Of a DNA stretch of 6,118 nucleotides, positions 1 through 6,118 are shown piece after piece (the stretch's first letter is position 1; every line of letters begins with the position of its first letter). Origin of the DNA: Spirochaetia bacterium. Lineage in GTDB: Bacteria > Spirochaetota > UBA12135. The notes under the pieces are model-generated. The model was not told where the DNA came from and did not search any database. It was given only the letters and a program-made list of their open reading frames with translations. The DNA lies in contig DNNS01000609.1 in assembly GCA_003497555.1 (NCBI GenBank), positions 1-6,118 of the forward strand, read 5' to 3'. The position numbers and the translations under genes are program-made.

Positions 1-13
1 GTATGCCCCATGT

Positions 14-19
14 TGTCAA
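14..19 (-). promoter_or_regulatory. possible -35 box of a divergent promoter
   Basis: The minus strand reads TTGACA here, a perfect sigma70-type -35 hexamer. A matching -10 box at 16-18 bases spacing would fall just beyond the left edge of the window and cannot be seen. If real, it would drive a minus-strand gene lying to the left, divergent from the serine hydrolase. The call rests on a single hexamer and is weak. Confidence 0.25.
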
Positions 20-53
20 GCATTTTATGCGGATTAAACCGAAGTGTGCATAG

Positions 54-96
54 AAAAAAAAATCGTTACCGGAATTTTCACCAATTATGGTATAAT
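54..96 (+). promoter_or_regulatory. promoter P1 with A-tract and extended -10
   Basis: TATAAT at 91-96 is preceded by TGG (88-90), which gives an extended -10 element TGnTATAAT. There is no convincing -35 hexamer (TTACCG at 66-71 is the nearest), as is common when the -10 is extended. A run of nine A at 54-62 falls about 41-49 bases upstream of the predicted start site near 103, where an UP element would lie. It probably transcribes the serine hydrolase gene that begins at 158. Predicted from sequence only. Confidence 0.6.
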
Positions 97-152
97 ACTC
101 ACATGTCGGCACCGAAATAAAAATGAACTATTTTCGGCTGTATAATACTAAC
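91..152 (+). repeat. direct repeat of a 12-base -10 region
   Basis: TATAATACTCAC (91-102) recurs as TATAATACTAAC (141-152), 11 of 12 bases identical and exactly 50 bases apart. Each copy is followed shortly by ATGTC, at 103 and 158; the second of these is the start of the serine hydrolase. A small inverted repeat, CCGAAA (112-117) with TTTCGG (132-137), sits between the copies. The arrangement looks like a duplicated promoter/start segment or a tandem promoter. Confidence 0.5.
141..146 (+). promoter_or_regulatory. possible second promoter P2 (-10 box)
   Basis: This is a perfect TATAAT with no recognisable -35 hexamer around 118-123 and no TGn extension. A transcript from it would begin near 153, leaving only about five bases before the ATG at 158, so the mRNA would be nearly leaderless. 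That would fit the absence of a Shine-Dalgarno sequence before 158. It is weaker than P1 because only the -10 is recognisable. Confidence 0.35.
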
Positions 153-157
153 TTTCC

Positions 158-1192
158 ATGTCAGGATTTTTTCCATCTTTGTTAAAAAAAAACACTCGGT
201 TATTTTTTCCTGCGGCCGGCCTGTTTCTTGGCATTGCCGGATTTTTTCTTTCCGTAAAAATTTCCGATTATTTTTTTATAAAAAATTCGCAAACGTACCT
301 TATTAATCCTCTGGCCGAAACCAGAAAAAGACTGAACACCCTTACTTTCGAGTATATGCCTTTCGGGGATAAAATCCGCAGATTAAATGACCTGCTGATT
401 AAAGACGGCCTGGCCGGCAGTATCTCGGTATATTTCCGGGATCTAGACAACGGCTGGTGGTTCGGTATTAATGAAAACGATTTTTTTTACCCCATGAGCC
501 TGCTTAAAGTGCCAATCATGATAGCCTGGCTCAAATTTGATGAAATAAAACCAGGTGTGCTTGATGACATTATTGTATTTTCAGATGCGGACCGCGAAAT
601 CATCCTTGCCTCCAAAACCGATAATAATTATTCCGCTCATCTTGACCCTGATGGGTCTTACAGCGTATGGGATCTGATCAAGGCCATGATTCTTTTTTCC
701 GATAACACGGCAGCGGATATTCTGCACCGGAATATTGAAAAAAAATTTTTAAATCAGGTCTACCGGGATCTTGGCATAAACAATGAAGACGATATTTTCA
801 GAATCTCGCTCAAACGTTATAGTGTTTTTTTCCGTATCCTGTACAATGCTTCATATCTGAATATAACCAATTCCCACAAAGCCCTGCGTCTTTTGACCAA
901 AGCCGATTTTAACCGCGGTATTCGCAGGGCCATGCCGCCGGATATTACCATAAGCCATAAATACGGAATTCGCAGCTCCGATCAAAACAGCAAAGAACTG
1001 CATCATGTGGCAATTGTTTATTATCCCGGCAAGCCCTTTCTGCTGGGAATAATGACCCGCGGTAAAGAAATATCCAAACTCTATTTTGTTATTGAAACCA
1101 TAGCGGATCTGATATACCGCGAGGTTAACGCCCAGGTGCAGTATAAAAAAAATAACAGCTATACGGATTTATCCGAGGGCGATATTTTTTAA
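158..1192 (+). CDS. membrane-anchored class A beta-lactamase-fold serine hydrolase
   Basis: A 344-residue protein with a short basic N-terminus and one hydrophobic segment at about residues 14-34, so it is probably anchored in the inner membrane with the enzyme domain outside. The domain resembles the beta-lactamase-related serine hydrolase family (class A fold). The active-site motif is S114-L-L-K117, the second motif is S181-D-N183, and the KTG-like motif is K268-Y-G270, followed by a conserved-looking HHVAIVYYPGKPF strand. I see no ExxLN-type omega-loop glutamate motif between SDN and KYG, so a D,D-peptidase or other peptidoglycan-related hydrolase is more likely than a true antibiotic-degrading beta-lactamase (inference). 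The ATG at 158 follows an in-frame TAA at 149-151, so it is the earliest ATG of the frame; no Shine-Dalgarno precedes it. The gene stands alone on this strand and converges on pyrE with a 2-base gap. The substrate is unknown. Confidence 0.85.
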   Translation: MSGFFPSLLKKNTRLFFPAAGLFLGIAGFFLSVKISDYFFIKNSQTYLINPLAETRKRLNTLTFEYMPFGDKIRRLNDLLIKDGLAGSISVYFRDLDNGWWFGINENDFFYPMSLLKVPIMIAWLKFDEIKPGVLDDIIVFSDADREIILASKTDNNYSAHLDPDGSYSVWDLIKAMILFSDNTAADILHRNIEKKFLNQVYRDLGINNEDDIFRISLKRYSVFFRILYNASYLNITNSHKALRLLTKADFNRGIRRAMPPDITISHKYGIRSSDQNSKELHHVAIVYYPGKPFLLGIMTRGKEISKLYFVIETIADLIYREVNAQVQYKKNNSYTDLSEGDIF

Positions 1193-1194
1193 TG

Positions 1195-1836
1195 TCAGAT
1201 GCCGTATGTTTCCCTATATATCCTGATGCTTTCGCGCAGCTTTTCATCCAGCATATTTTTTTTCTCCAGATGAGATATAATTTCATTGATATTAACAATG
1301 GGCAGTACCGGTATTTTATATTTATCTTCGATTACAGCAAGCGGGTTTCCGCCGTCGGATGATCTTTCCCGGCGATCAACCGCAATAACAATACCGCATA
1401 TTTGCGGCGCTCCGCAGGCTTTTAGCGTGGCAAGCGATTCTCCTATGGAAAGACCGCTGGTAATAACATCATCAACTATTATGACACGGTCAGTTGCATC
1501 AAGTTTTTTACCGATTAATCCTCCGCCCTCGCCGTGATCCTTGGTCTCTTTGCGGTTAAATACCCAGGAAATATTTTTCTGATAATTGCGGTACAGCGCC
1601 ATAACAGCAGAAACGCAGAGAGGAACTCCCTTATAGGCAGGTCCGAATACCGCAGTTACCCCCTGGACTTCATTTATTTTCTGAGCATAAAAATCCGCTA
1701 ATAATGAAATATTGGCACCTGAATAAAACATGCCGGTATTAATAAAATAGGGGCTGTGCCGACCGCTTTTGGTAATAAAATCACCTGTTAACAAACTGCC
1801 GGATGCAAGTAAAAAATCAATAAATTCATTTTTCAT
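1195..1836 (-). CDS. pyrE: orotate phosphoribosyltransferase
   Basis: PyrE converts orotate and PRPP to orotidine 5'-monophosphate and pyrophosphate, the fifth step of cytosolic de novo pyrimidine synthesis. At 213 residues it matches the usual bacterial length. Visible motifs are the orotate/phosphate-binding region near G25-RHSPYF-I32, GPAYKG at 65-70, the mobile catalytic loop NRKETKDHGEGG at 94-105 (K96, K99 and H101 are the likely catalytic residues), and the PRPP-binding signature VIIVDDVITSG at 118-128. All expected residues are present, so it should be active. The start is an ATG five bases after the stop of the TPR/SurA-N-like gene. The only Shine-Dalgarno-like sequence (TGAGG) is about 13 bases upstream, so translation is probably coupled to that gene. 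It is last in the operon and functionally unlike the other members, so it is probably a passenger. The 3' end faces the serine hydrolase gene with 2 bases between. Confidence 0.97.
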   Translation of the reverse strand: MKNEFIDFLLASGSLLTGDFITKSGRHSPYFINTGMFYSGANISLLADFYAQKINEVQGVTAVFGPAYKGVPLCVSAVMALYRNYQKNISWVFNRKETKDHGEGGGLIGKKLDATDRVIIVDDVITSGLSIGESLATLKACGAPQICGIVIAVDRRERSSDGGNPLAVIEDKYKIPVLPIVNINEIISHLEKKNMLDEKLRESIRIYRETYGI

Positions 1837-1841
1837 AATTT

Positions 1842-2768
1842 TTATTTTGCCTCAAAATACATTTTTATATCAAAATCCTGCAGAAATTCCTTGAGAATTT
1901 CTTCGCGTTTAAGGAGAATTTTTTCCCGCACCGCACCGATTTTTACCTGCTCCAGCGCTTCCTCCATGGAAAGAATAACTCCGCCTGCCGTAAAATGCTG
2001 ACGATGGGATGAATAATAGCGCTTGAGATCCTCGCTGTCAACATTGTATTTATCATAAAAAACCTTGAGAAACAGTTCTTCCCGCATCCGGCGCTTGCGG
2101 TCTTTTTCAAACTTGCGCAGAAAATCCTGATCTCTTCCTATTTCCAGCCGCTGGGCATGACGGAATAAAAGTTCGTCAAAAACATACTGCTCTATATAAG
2201 CGGCGCGCCCGCCGGAGAGTGCACTTGCGCGCTCGGTTTGCGAAAGCTCATCAAGACTACGGTCGATCTCCTGCTCAGTAATTATTTTTTCTCCGATTTT
2301 CGCTACCGGCTTGCCGGCAAAAATTCCGGAATGAACCGATGAAATACTGGCGATTTCATTTAACTCGCTGATGGCTTCGGTGTTTCTTCCCAATCGGTCA
2401 AGACATTCAATAATCTGCTTGCGGGATTCTTCGCATAATTCTCCTTTTTTTACCAGCTGGGTTACCTTTAAATAAGATGACATGGCTTTTTCGTAATCAA
2501 AGAGTTCATTTTTATAAACACCGGCTAAAATAAAATGCAGGTTGGCTCTCTGACCTCGTGAAAGACGGGCATTCATCAGATATTTGCTGTATTCAGCTGC
2601 AGCTTCGCGGTAAAGGCCCTTGCTGCGCAGAATGGTTGTAAACTCCCGCATCTCATCCTCTGATACCGTATGCCCGTTGGAAAAAAAAACCGTAATTAAA
2701 ATGACATTCAGCAGAACAGATGAAGCTATAAGCAGCGTAGTTTTTTGTCTGAAGATTTTTTCAATCAT
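1842..2768 (-). CDS. membrane-anchored TPR and SurA-N-like protein, no PPIase domain
   Basis: A 308-residue protein of unassigned function. Residues 11-29 form a single N-terminal membrane anchor. Residues about 43-140 are paired amphipathic helices resembling degenerate TPR repeats (for example LYREAAAEYSKYL and DYEKAMSSYLKV). From residue 155, VAKIGEKIITEQEID is typical of the start of a SurA/PpiD/PrsA-type N-terminal chaperone domain, and helices continue to YYSSHRQHF at 251-259, the usual end of that domain. A parvulin PPIase domain would normally follow. Instead only about 49 residues remain, resembling the helical tail that follows PPIase domains in such proteins. It may act as a peptide-holding chaperone without isomerase activity (inference). 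The start ATG overlaps the stop of the upstream DUF58 gene by 4 bases (ATGA), so the two are probably translationally coupled. The TPR part recalls BatC of Bat operons, but I cannot show homology. Confidence 0.75.
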   Translation of the reverse strand: MIEKIFRQKTTLLIASSVLLNVILITVFFSNGHTVSEDEMREFTTILRSKGLYREAAAEYSKYLMNARLSRGQRANLHFILAGVYKNELFDYEKAMSSYLKVTQLVKKGELCEESRKQIIECLDRLGRNTEAISELNEIASISSVHSGIFAGKPVAKIGEKIITEQEIDRSLDELSQTERASALSGGRAAYIEQYVFDELLFRHAQRLEIGRDQDFLRKFEKDRKRRMREELFLKVFYDKYNVDSEDLKRYYSSHRQHFTAGGVILSMEEALEQVKIGAVREKILLKREEILKEFLQDFDIKMYFEAK

Positions 2769-3667
2769 GCCGGGACTCTTACCGGTTTTTTAAGCCGGCT
2801 TTTCAGTTTTTTACGGAAAAACAGGACCAGATCGTCAAAATAATTGCGATCGGACTGCAGATTAATAAAACTCACTGACAGCCTGCGGAAAAATTTTTCA
2901 AGCTCTATATCTTCAAGCATTCCGCTGCGTCTGAAGTTTTTTCTGAAAGCTTCATCGTGTGTGTCAATAATTATATGTTCCCCGGTTTCAGCATCTTCGA
3001 ATTCAATCAGACCTACATCCGGCAGGTTAATCTCGCGCGGATCGGTGATTTTTATAGCAGTAAAATCATGTTTTTCAGCAGCAATTTTAAGCGGTCCCTG
3101 AAAATCCGGGGAAATCATGTCGGAAATGAGAAAGACATTGCCGCGGCGGCGTACAATTCTGTTTAAAAAATCAACTGCACTTCTGATATCGGTGCTGCGG
3201 TTTACGGTACGGAAAAAAAGCAGTTCCCGTATGACCCGCAGTACATGATCGCGGCCTTTTTTCGGAGGTATGTATTTTTCAACCTGATCGGTAAAAATTA
3301 TCAAACCGATTTTATCGTTGTTTTTAATAGCTGAAAAACTTATTAAGGCGGCAACCTCTGCTGCTACCTCGCCTTTCAAAGCAGAGACGGTTCCGAATTC
3401 GTTGGATGACGAGGCATCATACAGAATAATGCAGGTCAACTCGCGTTCTTCACGGTAGCGTTTTATATAGGGGCTGTTCATACGCGCTGTGACGTTCCAG
3501 TCAATACTGCGGTAATCGTCACCGGCGCTGTACTGACGCACCTCATCAAATTCCATTCCCCGGCCCTTGTAGGAAGAATGGTATTCTCCGGAAAAAACAC
3601 TGTTGACAATCCGCGAGGTCCGGATCTCGATGCGTTTGACCTTTTTTAATATTTCGCGTGTTTCCAT
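2765..3667 (-). CDS. DUF58 family protein (VWA-like), short soluble form
   Basis: A 300-residue protein. The DUF58 signature lies at about residues 33-75, with YKGRGMEFDEVRQY followed by DDYRSIDWN and the YIKRYREERE segment. A von Willebrand A-like fold follows: the first MIDAS motif is D84-A-S86-S-S88, T159 lies in a plausible metal-binding position, and the second acidic motif is ISDM (D183). Metal binding therefore looks intact. It has no membrane segment, unlike the longer DUF58 proteins with N-terminal helices, so it is probably cytoplasmic. DUF58 genes very often sit next to moxR genes, as here: the start is six bases after the MoxR stop and the stop overlaps the next start by 4 bases. 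It is probably the adaptor or partner through which the MoxR ATPase acts (family context). No strong Shine-Dalgarno precedes it, which suggests coupling to moxR translation. Confidence 0.92.
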   Translation of the reverse strand: METREILKKVKRIEIRTSRIVNSVFSGEYHSSYKGRGMEFDEVRQYSAGDDYRSIDWNVTARMNSPYIKRYREERELTCIILYDASSSNEFGTVSALKGEVAAEVAALISFSAIKNNDKIGLIIFTDQVEKYIPPKKGRDHVLRVIRELLFFRTVNRSTDIRSAVDFLNRIVRRRGNVFLISDMISPDFQGPLKIAAEKHDFTAIKITDPREINLPDVGLIEFEDAETGEHIIIDTHDEAFRKNFRRSGMLEDIELEKFFRRLSVSFINLQSDRNYFDDLVLFFRKKLKSRLKKPVRVPA

Positions 3668-3673
3668 GACTGT

Positions 3674-4642
<969 letters not shown>

Positions 4643-4647
4643 TAATG

Positions 4648-4653
4648 CCTCCT
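4648..4653 (-). promoter_or_regulatory. ribosome binding site of the MoxR gene
   Basis: The minus strand reads AGGAGG, five bases before the ATG at 4642-4640. It fixes the MoxR start and is one of only two strong Shine-Dalgarno sites seen in the operon. Confidence 0.85.
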
Positions 4654-4663
4654 GCTTGAAAAT

Positions 4664-5584
4664 TTAATTTAAAGGGTTTCTCTCAGAGTTCGCTTTGCAC
4701 GCAGAGAGGGCCTGAGCAGCATCGTGGTTGACCTCTGCGTCCTCTGTGCGAACCATATTTACATCGTTTCGGGTGTCCCGCTCCCAAAACGACTCTTTTA
4801 ACAAAAAAGTCTCGATTTGTGCAGCACAAACGGCAGCTGTTTCTGACGTAAAATTTCCCGAAAAACGCATTTGATCATAATACAACGCCATGGATTGCTG
4901 CATATTTTTAAAATTCTGCATATCAATTCCTGTTTTTTCAAGATCATGCAGGGCAGTACAAAGCAGCTGGTATAAAAAAGAAAAATATTGTTTTTTATCG
5001 GCTTTGAATTTCATGGTATTTTCGTTTTTAATTGTGATCTGCAGCCGGGAAATTATTTCTCTTGCCATAACTGATTTTCCGGCAAGACGGCGGCAGTCTG
5101 CCTGCATGGATAAAAATTTATACAGAAAATACAGCGCCGGAACAAGAAATAAAAAGAAAATAATATAAAAAAAAAGATGGTTTTTTTCTTGGCGGACTGA
5201 AATTATGAATTGATCGGAGAAAAAATCATTTTCATTTTTTTGATTATTGATAAAAACCCGGACAGGCGGAATTGTAATATCCCCCACCAGGAGCGGTGTA
5301 ATGGAATATTCAATAATCCGCTGAAAAAATATTTGACTGTTACTTATAAACTGGACGGATTTTTCTGCTGTTCTGCTGCTGGTAAATTTGCTGTTGTCGG
5401 TGATGATTTCTGTTGTTATGTTGTCAGGATTGTTTGTCAGATTGACGGTTATTTTTAGCGTGACCGGTCTGTTAATCGTTGTATTTTTTTTATTCAGGAC
5501 AGCTGAAATCGTGTTACTGTCTGCCTGGCTGCTGAATAATATTATAAAAAATGCAGTATACCGGTGAAATGCTGTTTGGTTCAT
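4664..5584 (-). CDS. BatD-like membrane protein
   Basis: A 306-residue protein. A short hydrophobic stretch (about residues 9-19) after a mildly basic start may be a signal peptide. Residues about 25-130 look like an extracytoplasmic beta-rich domain of BatD type, with NKKNTTINRPVTLKITVNL and the typical IEYSITPLLVGDITIPPVRV phrase near 91-110. One strong membrane helix lies at about 137-159, and a cytoplasmic helical region follows (FSFLYQLLCTALHDLEKTG, then ALYYDQMRFSG and a helix ending near residue 264). BatD proteins occur with MoxR and VWA proteins in Bat clusters, which fits the next gene. Residues about 265-303 are encoded by inverted-repeat DNA and look unrelated to the family. I chose the ATG at 5584; an in-frame TTG at 5620, 15 bases after the STAS stop, would add 12 residues. 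Neither has a good Shine-Dalgarno. Overall similarity is weak, so the family call is moderate. Confidence 0.72.
   Translation of the reverse strand: MNQTAFHRYTAFFIILFSSQADSNTISAVLNKKNTTINRPVTLKITVNLTNNPDNITTEIITDNSKFTSSRTAEKSVQFISNSQIFFQRIIEYSITPLLVGDITIPPVRVFINNQKNENDFFSDQFIISVRQEKNHLFFYIIFFLFLVPALYFLYKFLSMQADCRRLAGKSVMAREIISRLQITIKNENTMKFKADKKQYFSFLYQLLCTALHDLEKTGIDMQNFKNMQQSMALYYDQMRFSGNFTSETAAVCAAQIETFLLKESFWERDTRNDVNMVRTEDAEVNHDAAQALSACKANSERNPLN
4688..4753. repeat. imperfect inverted repeat within the BatD-like 3' end
   Basis: Arms GTTCGC (4688-4693) and GCGAAC (4748-4753) enclose inner arms CGCAGAG (4700-4706) and CTCTGCG (4733-4739). The right side contains a tandem pair of 9-mers, CCTCTGCGT and CCTCTGTGC (4732-4749). 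The text CCTCTGCGTCCTCTGTG resembles, from memory, a dispersed intergenic repeat seen in many environmental bacterial genomes; I could not search for it. It lies in frame within the end of the BatD-like gene. Confidence 0.6.
4764..4792. repeat. second inverted repeat beside the first
   Basis: TCGTTTCGGG (4764-4773) and CCCAAAACGA (4783-4792) are complementary at 9 of 10 positions around a 9-base loop. A shorter alternative stem, CGGG-TGT-CCCG, lies at 4770-4780. Only 10 bases separate it from the neighbouring repeat at 4688-4753, so the pair resembles a REP-type two-hairpin unit. Confidence 0.5.
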
Positions 5585-5635
5585 GGCTGACAGAATGTTG
5601 CCGGCGCATGGACTGATCAATATGCGCCCGTATAA

Positions 5636-5974
5636 TCAGTTGATGAAATCAGCTACAGCTTCATCTTCATTGTTAAAAATCTGGAAAAATGAAGTGAGTT
5701 TGGTTAATTCAAATACTTTTTTAACGGAATCGTAGACATTGATTATTTTCAGCCCCCCGCCGATTTTTTTAAGATTGGACAGGCTTGAAATCAGGGCTCC
5801 GATTCCTGAGCTGTCGATATAGCTGACATTTTCAAGATTGATAATTATTTTTTTATGCCCCTGATCTATTTGTTTTTTAATGGAATCTTTTATCTCCGGT
5901 GCGTTATAAAGATCTATTTCTCCGGTGATGTCAAAAATTATTATTCCTTCACGTTCTCTGGTCTTGATTTCCAC
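5636..5974 (-). CDS. STAS-domain anti-anti-sigma-type protein
   Basis: A 112-residue single STAS domain of the SpoIIAA/RsbV class. The core is IIIFDITGEIDLYNAPEIKD near residues 11-30, then IIINLENVSYIDSSGIGALIS at about 43-63. The serine pair S55-S56 in the DSSG motif holds the site that partner kinases phosphorylate in this family (S56 corresponds to SpoIIAA S58 by motif). The glycines and aspartate of the motif are intact. Proteins of this type bind a serine-kinase anti-sigma factor or another switch partner in the cytoplasm; no kinase or phosphatase gene is in view. The start is taken as GTG at 5974 because AGGAGG lies four bases upstream and the resulting N-terminus VEIKTREREG fits the family. 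A longer frame from a TTG at 6001 would start at about the predicted transcription start, so I reject it. It is the first gene of the probable operon. Confidence 0.92.
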   Translation of the reverse strand: MEIKTREREGIIIFDITGEIDLYNAPEIKDSIKKQIDQGHKKIIINLENVSYIDSSGIGALISSLSNLKKIGGGLKIINVYDSVKKVFELTKLTSFFQIFNNEDEAVADFIN

Positions 5975-5978
5975 ATTT

Positions 5979-5984
5979 CCTCCT
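5979..5984 (-). promoter_or_regulatory. ribosome binding site of the STAS gene
   Basis: The minus strand reads AGGAGG four bases before the GTG at 5974-5972. It decides the GTG start. An out-of-frame ATG overlaps the GTG (AAATGTGG), but that frame does not encode the STAS domain. Confidence 0.8.
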
Positions 5985-6005
5985 GTTCCTGTAAAATACA
6001 ATCTA

Positions 6006-6033
6006 ATTATAGCATAGCGAAAAAAAAATGCAA
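6006..6033 (-). promoter_or_regulatory. operon promoter, extended -10
   Basis: On the minus strand TATAAT (6011-6006) is preceded by TGC, giving an extended -10, and TTGCAT (6033-6028) is a partial -35 match at 16 bases spacing. The spacer contains eight of a run of nine T. The predicted start site near 5999 leaves a leader of about 25 bases that contains the AGGAGG site. It would drive the STAS gene and probably all six minus-strand genes down to pyrE. Confidence 0.7.
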
Positions 6034-6039
6034 GTCTGC

Positions 6040-6065
6040 CTTGGGTGCAAATTTATTTCTTGGGT
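6040..6065 (-). repeat. direct repeat upstream of the operon promoter
   Basis: ACCCAAG occurs twice on the minus strand, at 6065-6059 and 6046-6040, 19 bases apart start to start. The inner copy abuts the -35 region at roughly -41 to -47. Direct repeats placed this way can be activator sites, but seven bases is short and chance is possible. I see nothing else recognisable between 6066 and the window end. Confidence 0.3.
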
Positions 6066-6118
6066 ATATAAAACAATAAAACCCGTCCCTGTGTATTAAA
6101 TTTTAGCGGACAGATGAG

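Noticed and set aside
1164..1190. Possible terminator between the convergent genes: CGGA-TTTA-TCCG with T runs on both sides
   Set aside because: The stem is only 4-5 base pairs and the T runs are about 9 (+ strand) and 11 (minus strand) bases away from it, too far for a standard intrinsic terminator. It also lies within the hydrolase coding region.
158..1192. Antibiotic-resistance beta-lactamase
   Set aside because: The fold motifs are present, but the KTG motif is altered to KYG, no omega-loop glutamate motif is visible, and a membrane anchor replaces a cleavable signal. A resistance function is not supported.
1286..1537. Open frame of 83 codons on the + strand opposite pyrE
   Set aside because: It is fully antisense to a clear pyrE gene, has no recognisable domain or ribosome site, and is best explained as a shadow. 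The same applies to + strand frames at 2844-3101, 2957-3166, 4043-4267, 4458-4667, 4890-5168, 5210-5458 and 5855-6079, and to the minus-strand frame at 268-450.
5975..6001. Longer STAS protein starting at a TTG at 6001
   Set aside because: The TTG lies at about the predicted transcription start and the added residues are translated Shine-Dalgarno sequence; GTG at 5974 has AGGAGG four bases upstream.
6061..6093. Hairpin-like GGGTATATAAAA...TAAAACCC upstream of the operon promoter
   Set aside because: Pairing is interrupted by several mismatches, and there is no T tract directly after the stem, so neither a terminator nor an operator can be supported.

Overview
The window looks like ordinary chromosome from a diderm (Gram-negative-type) bacterium of low to moderate G+C, about 40% judged by eye. 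The diderm inference rests on a SurA-like periplasmic chaperone segment, a BatD-like membrane protein and a membrane-anchored penicillin-binding-type serine hydrolase. Strong AGGAGG Shine-Dalgarno sites and TATAAT -10 boxes show standard bacterial expression signals. I cannot name the phylum; the gene set would fit a spirochaete or one of the uncultured diderm lineages, but nothing here decides it.

Layout. Positions 1-157 are an upstream region with one good and one weaker + strand -10 box and a possible divergent -35 box at the left edge. Next is a single + strand gene (158-1192) for a membrane-anchored, class A beta-lactamase-fold serine hydrolase. It converges, with a 2-base gap, on a run of six minus-strand genes that fills the rest of the window. 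Read from a promoter near 6006-6033, these are: a STAS-domain anti-anti-sigma-type protein, a BatD-like membrane protein, a MoxR-family AAA+ ATPase, a short DUF58 (von Willebrand A-like) protein, a membrane-anchored TPR/SurA-N-like protein, and orotate phosphoribosyltransferase (pyrE). Gaps are 51 bases or less (15 if the alternative BatD-like start is used), one pair overlaps by 4 bases in an ATGA junction, and no internal promoter or terminator is obvious. The six genes are therefore probably one operon of about 4.8 kb.

How they may work together. MoxR ATPases paired with DUF58/VWA proteins and BatD-like proteins form a known but poorly understood class of ATP-driven maturation or chaperone systems, mostly acting at the membrane. 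Here the usual BatA/BatB membrane VWA proteins are absent from the cluster. Instead there is a hybrid protein with TPR-like helices followed by a SurA-type chaperone segment that lacks a recognisable PPIase domain. It could serve as an extracytoplasmic substrate-holding partner (inference). The STAS protein at the head suggests a link to partner-switching control, although no kinase or phosphatase partner is in view. pyrE is probably a passenger at the operon end.

The most unusual DNA structure is a pair of imperfect inverted repeats (4688-4753 and 4764-4792). They lie inside the 3' end of the BatD-like gene and appear to supply its last 40 or so residues. I saw no tRNA, rRNA, CRISPR array, transposase or phage gene.
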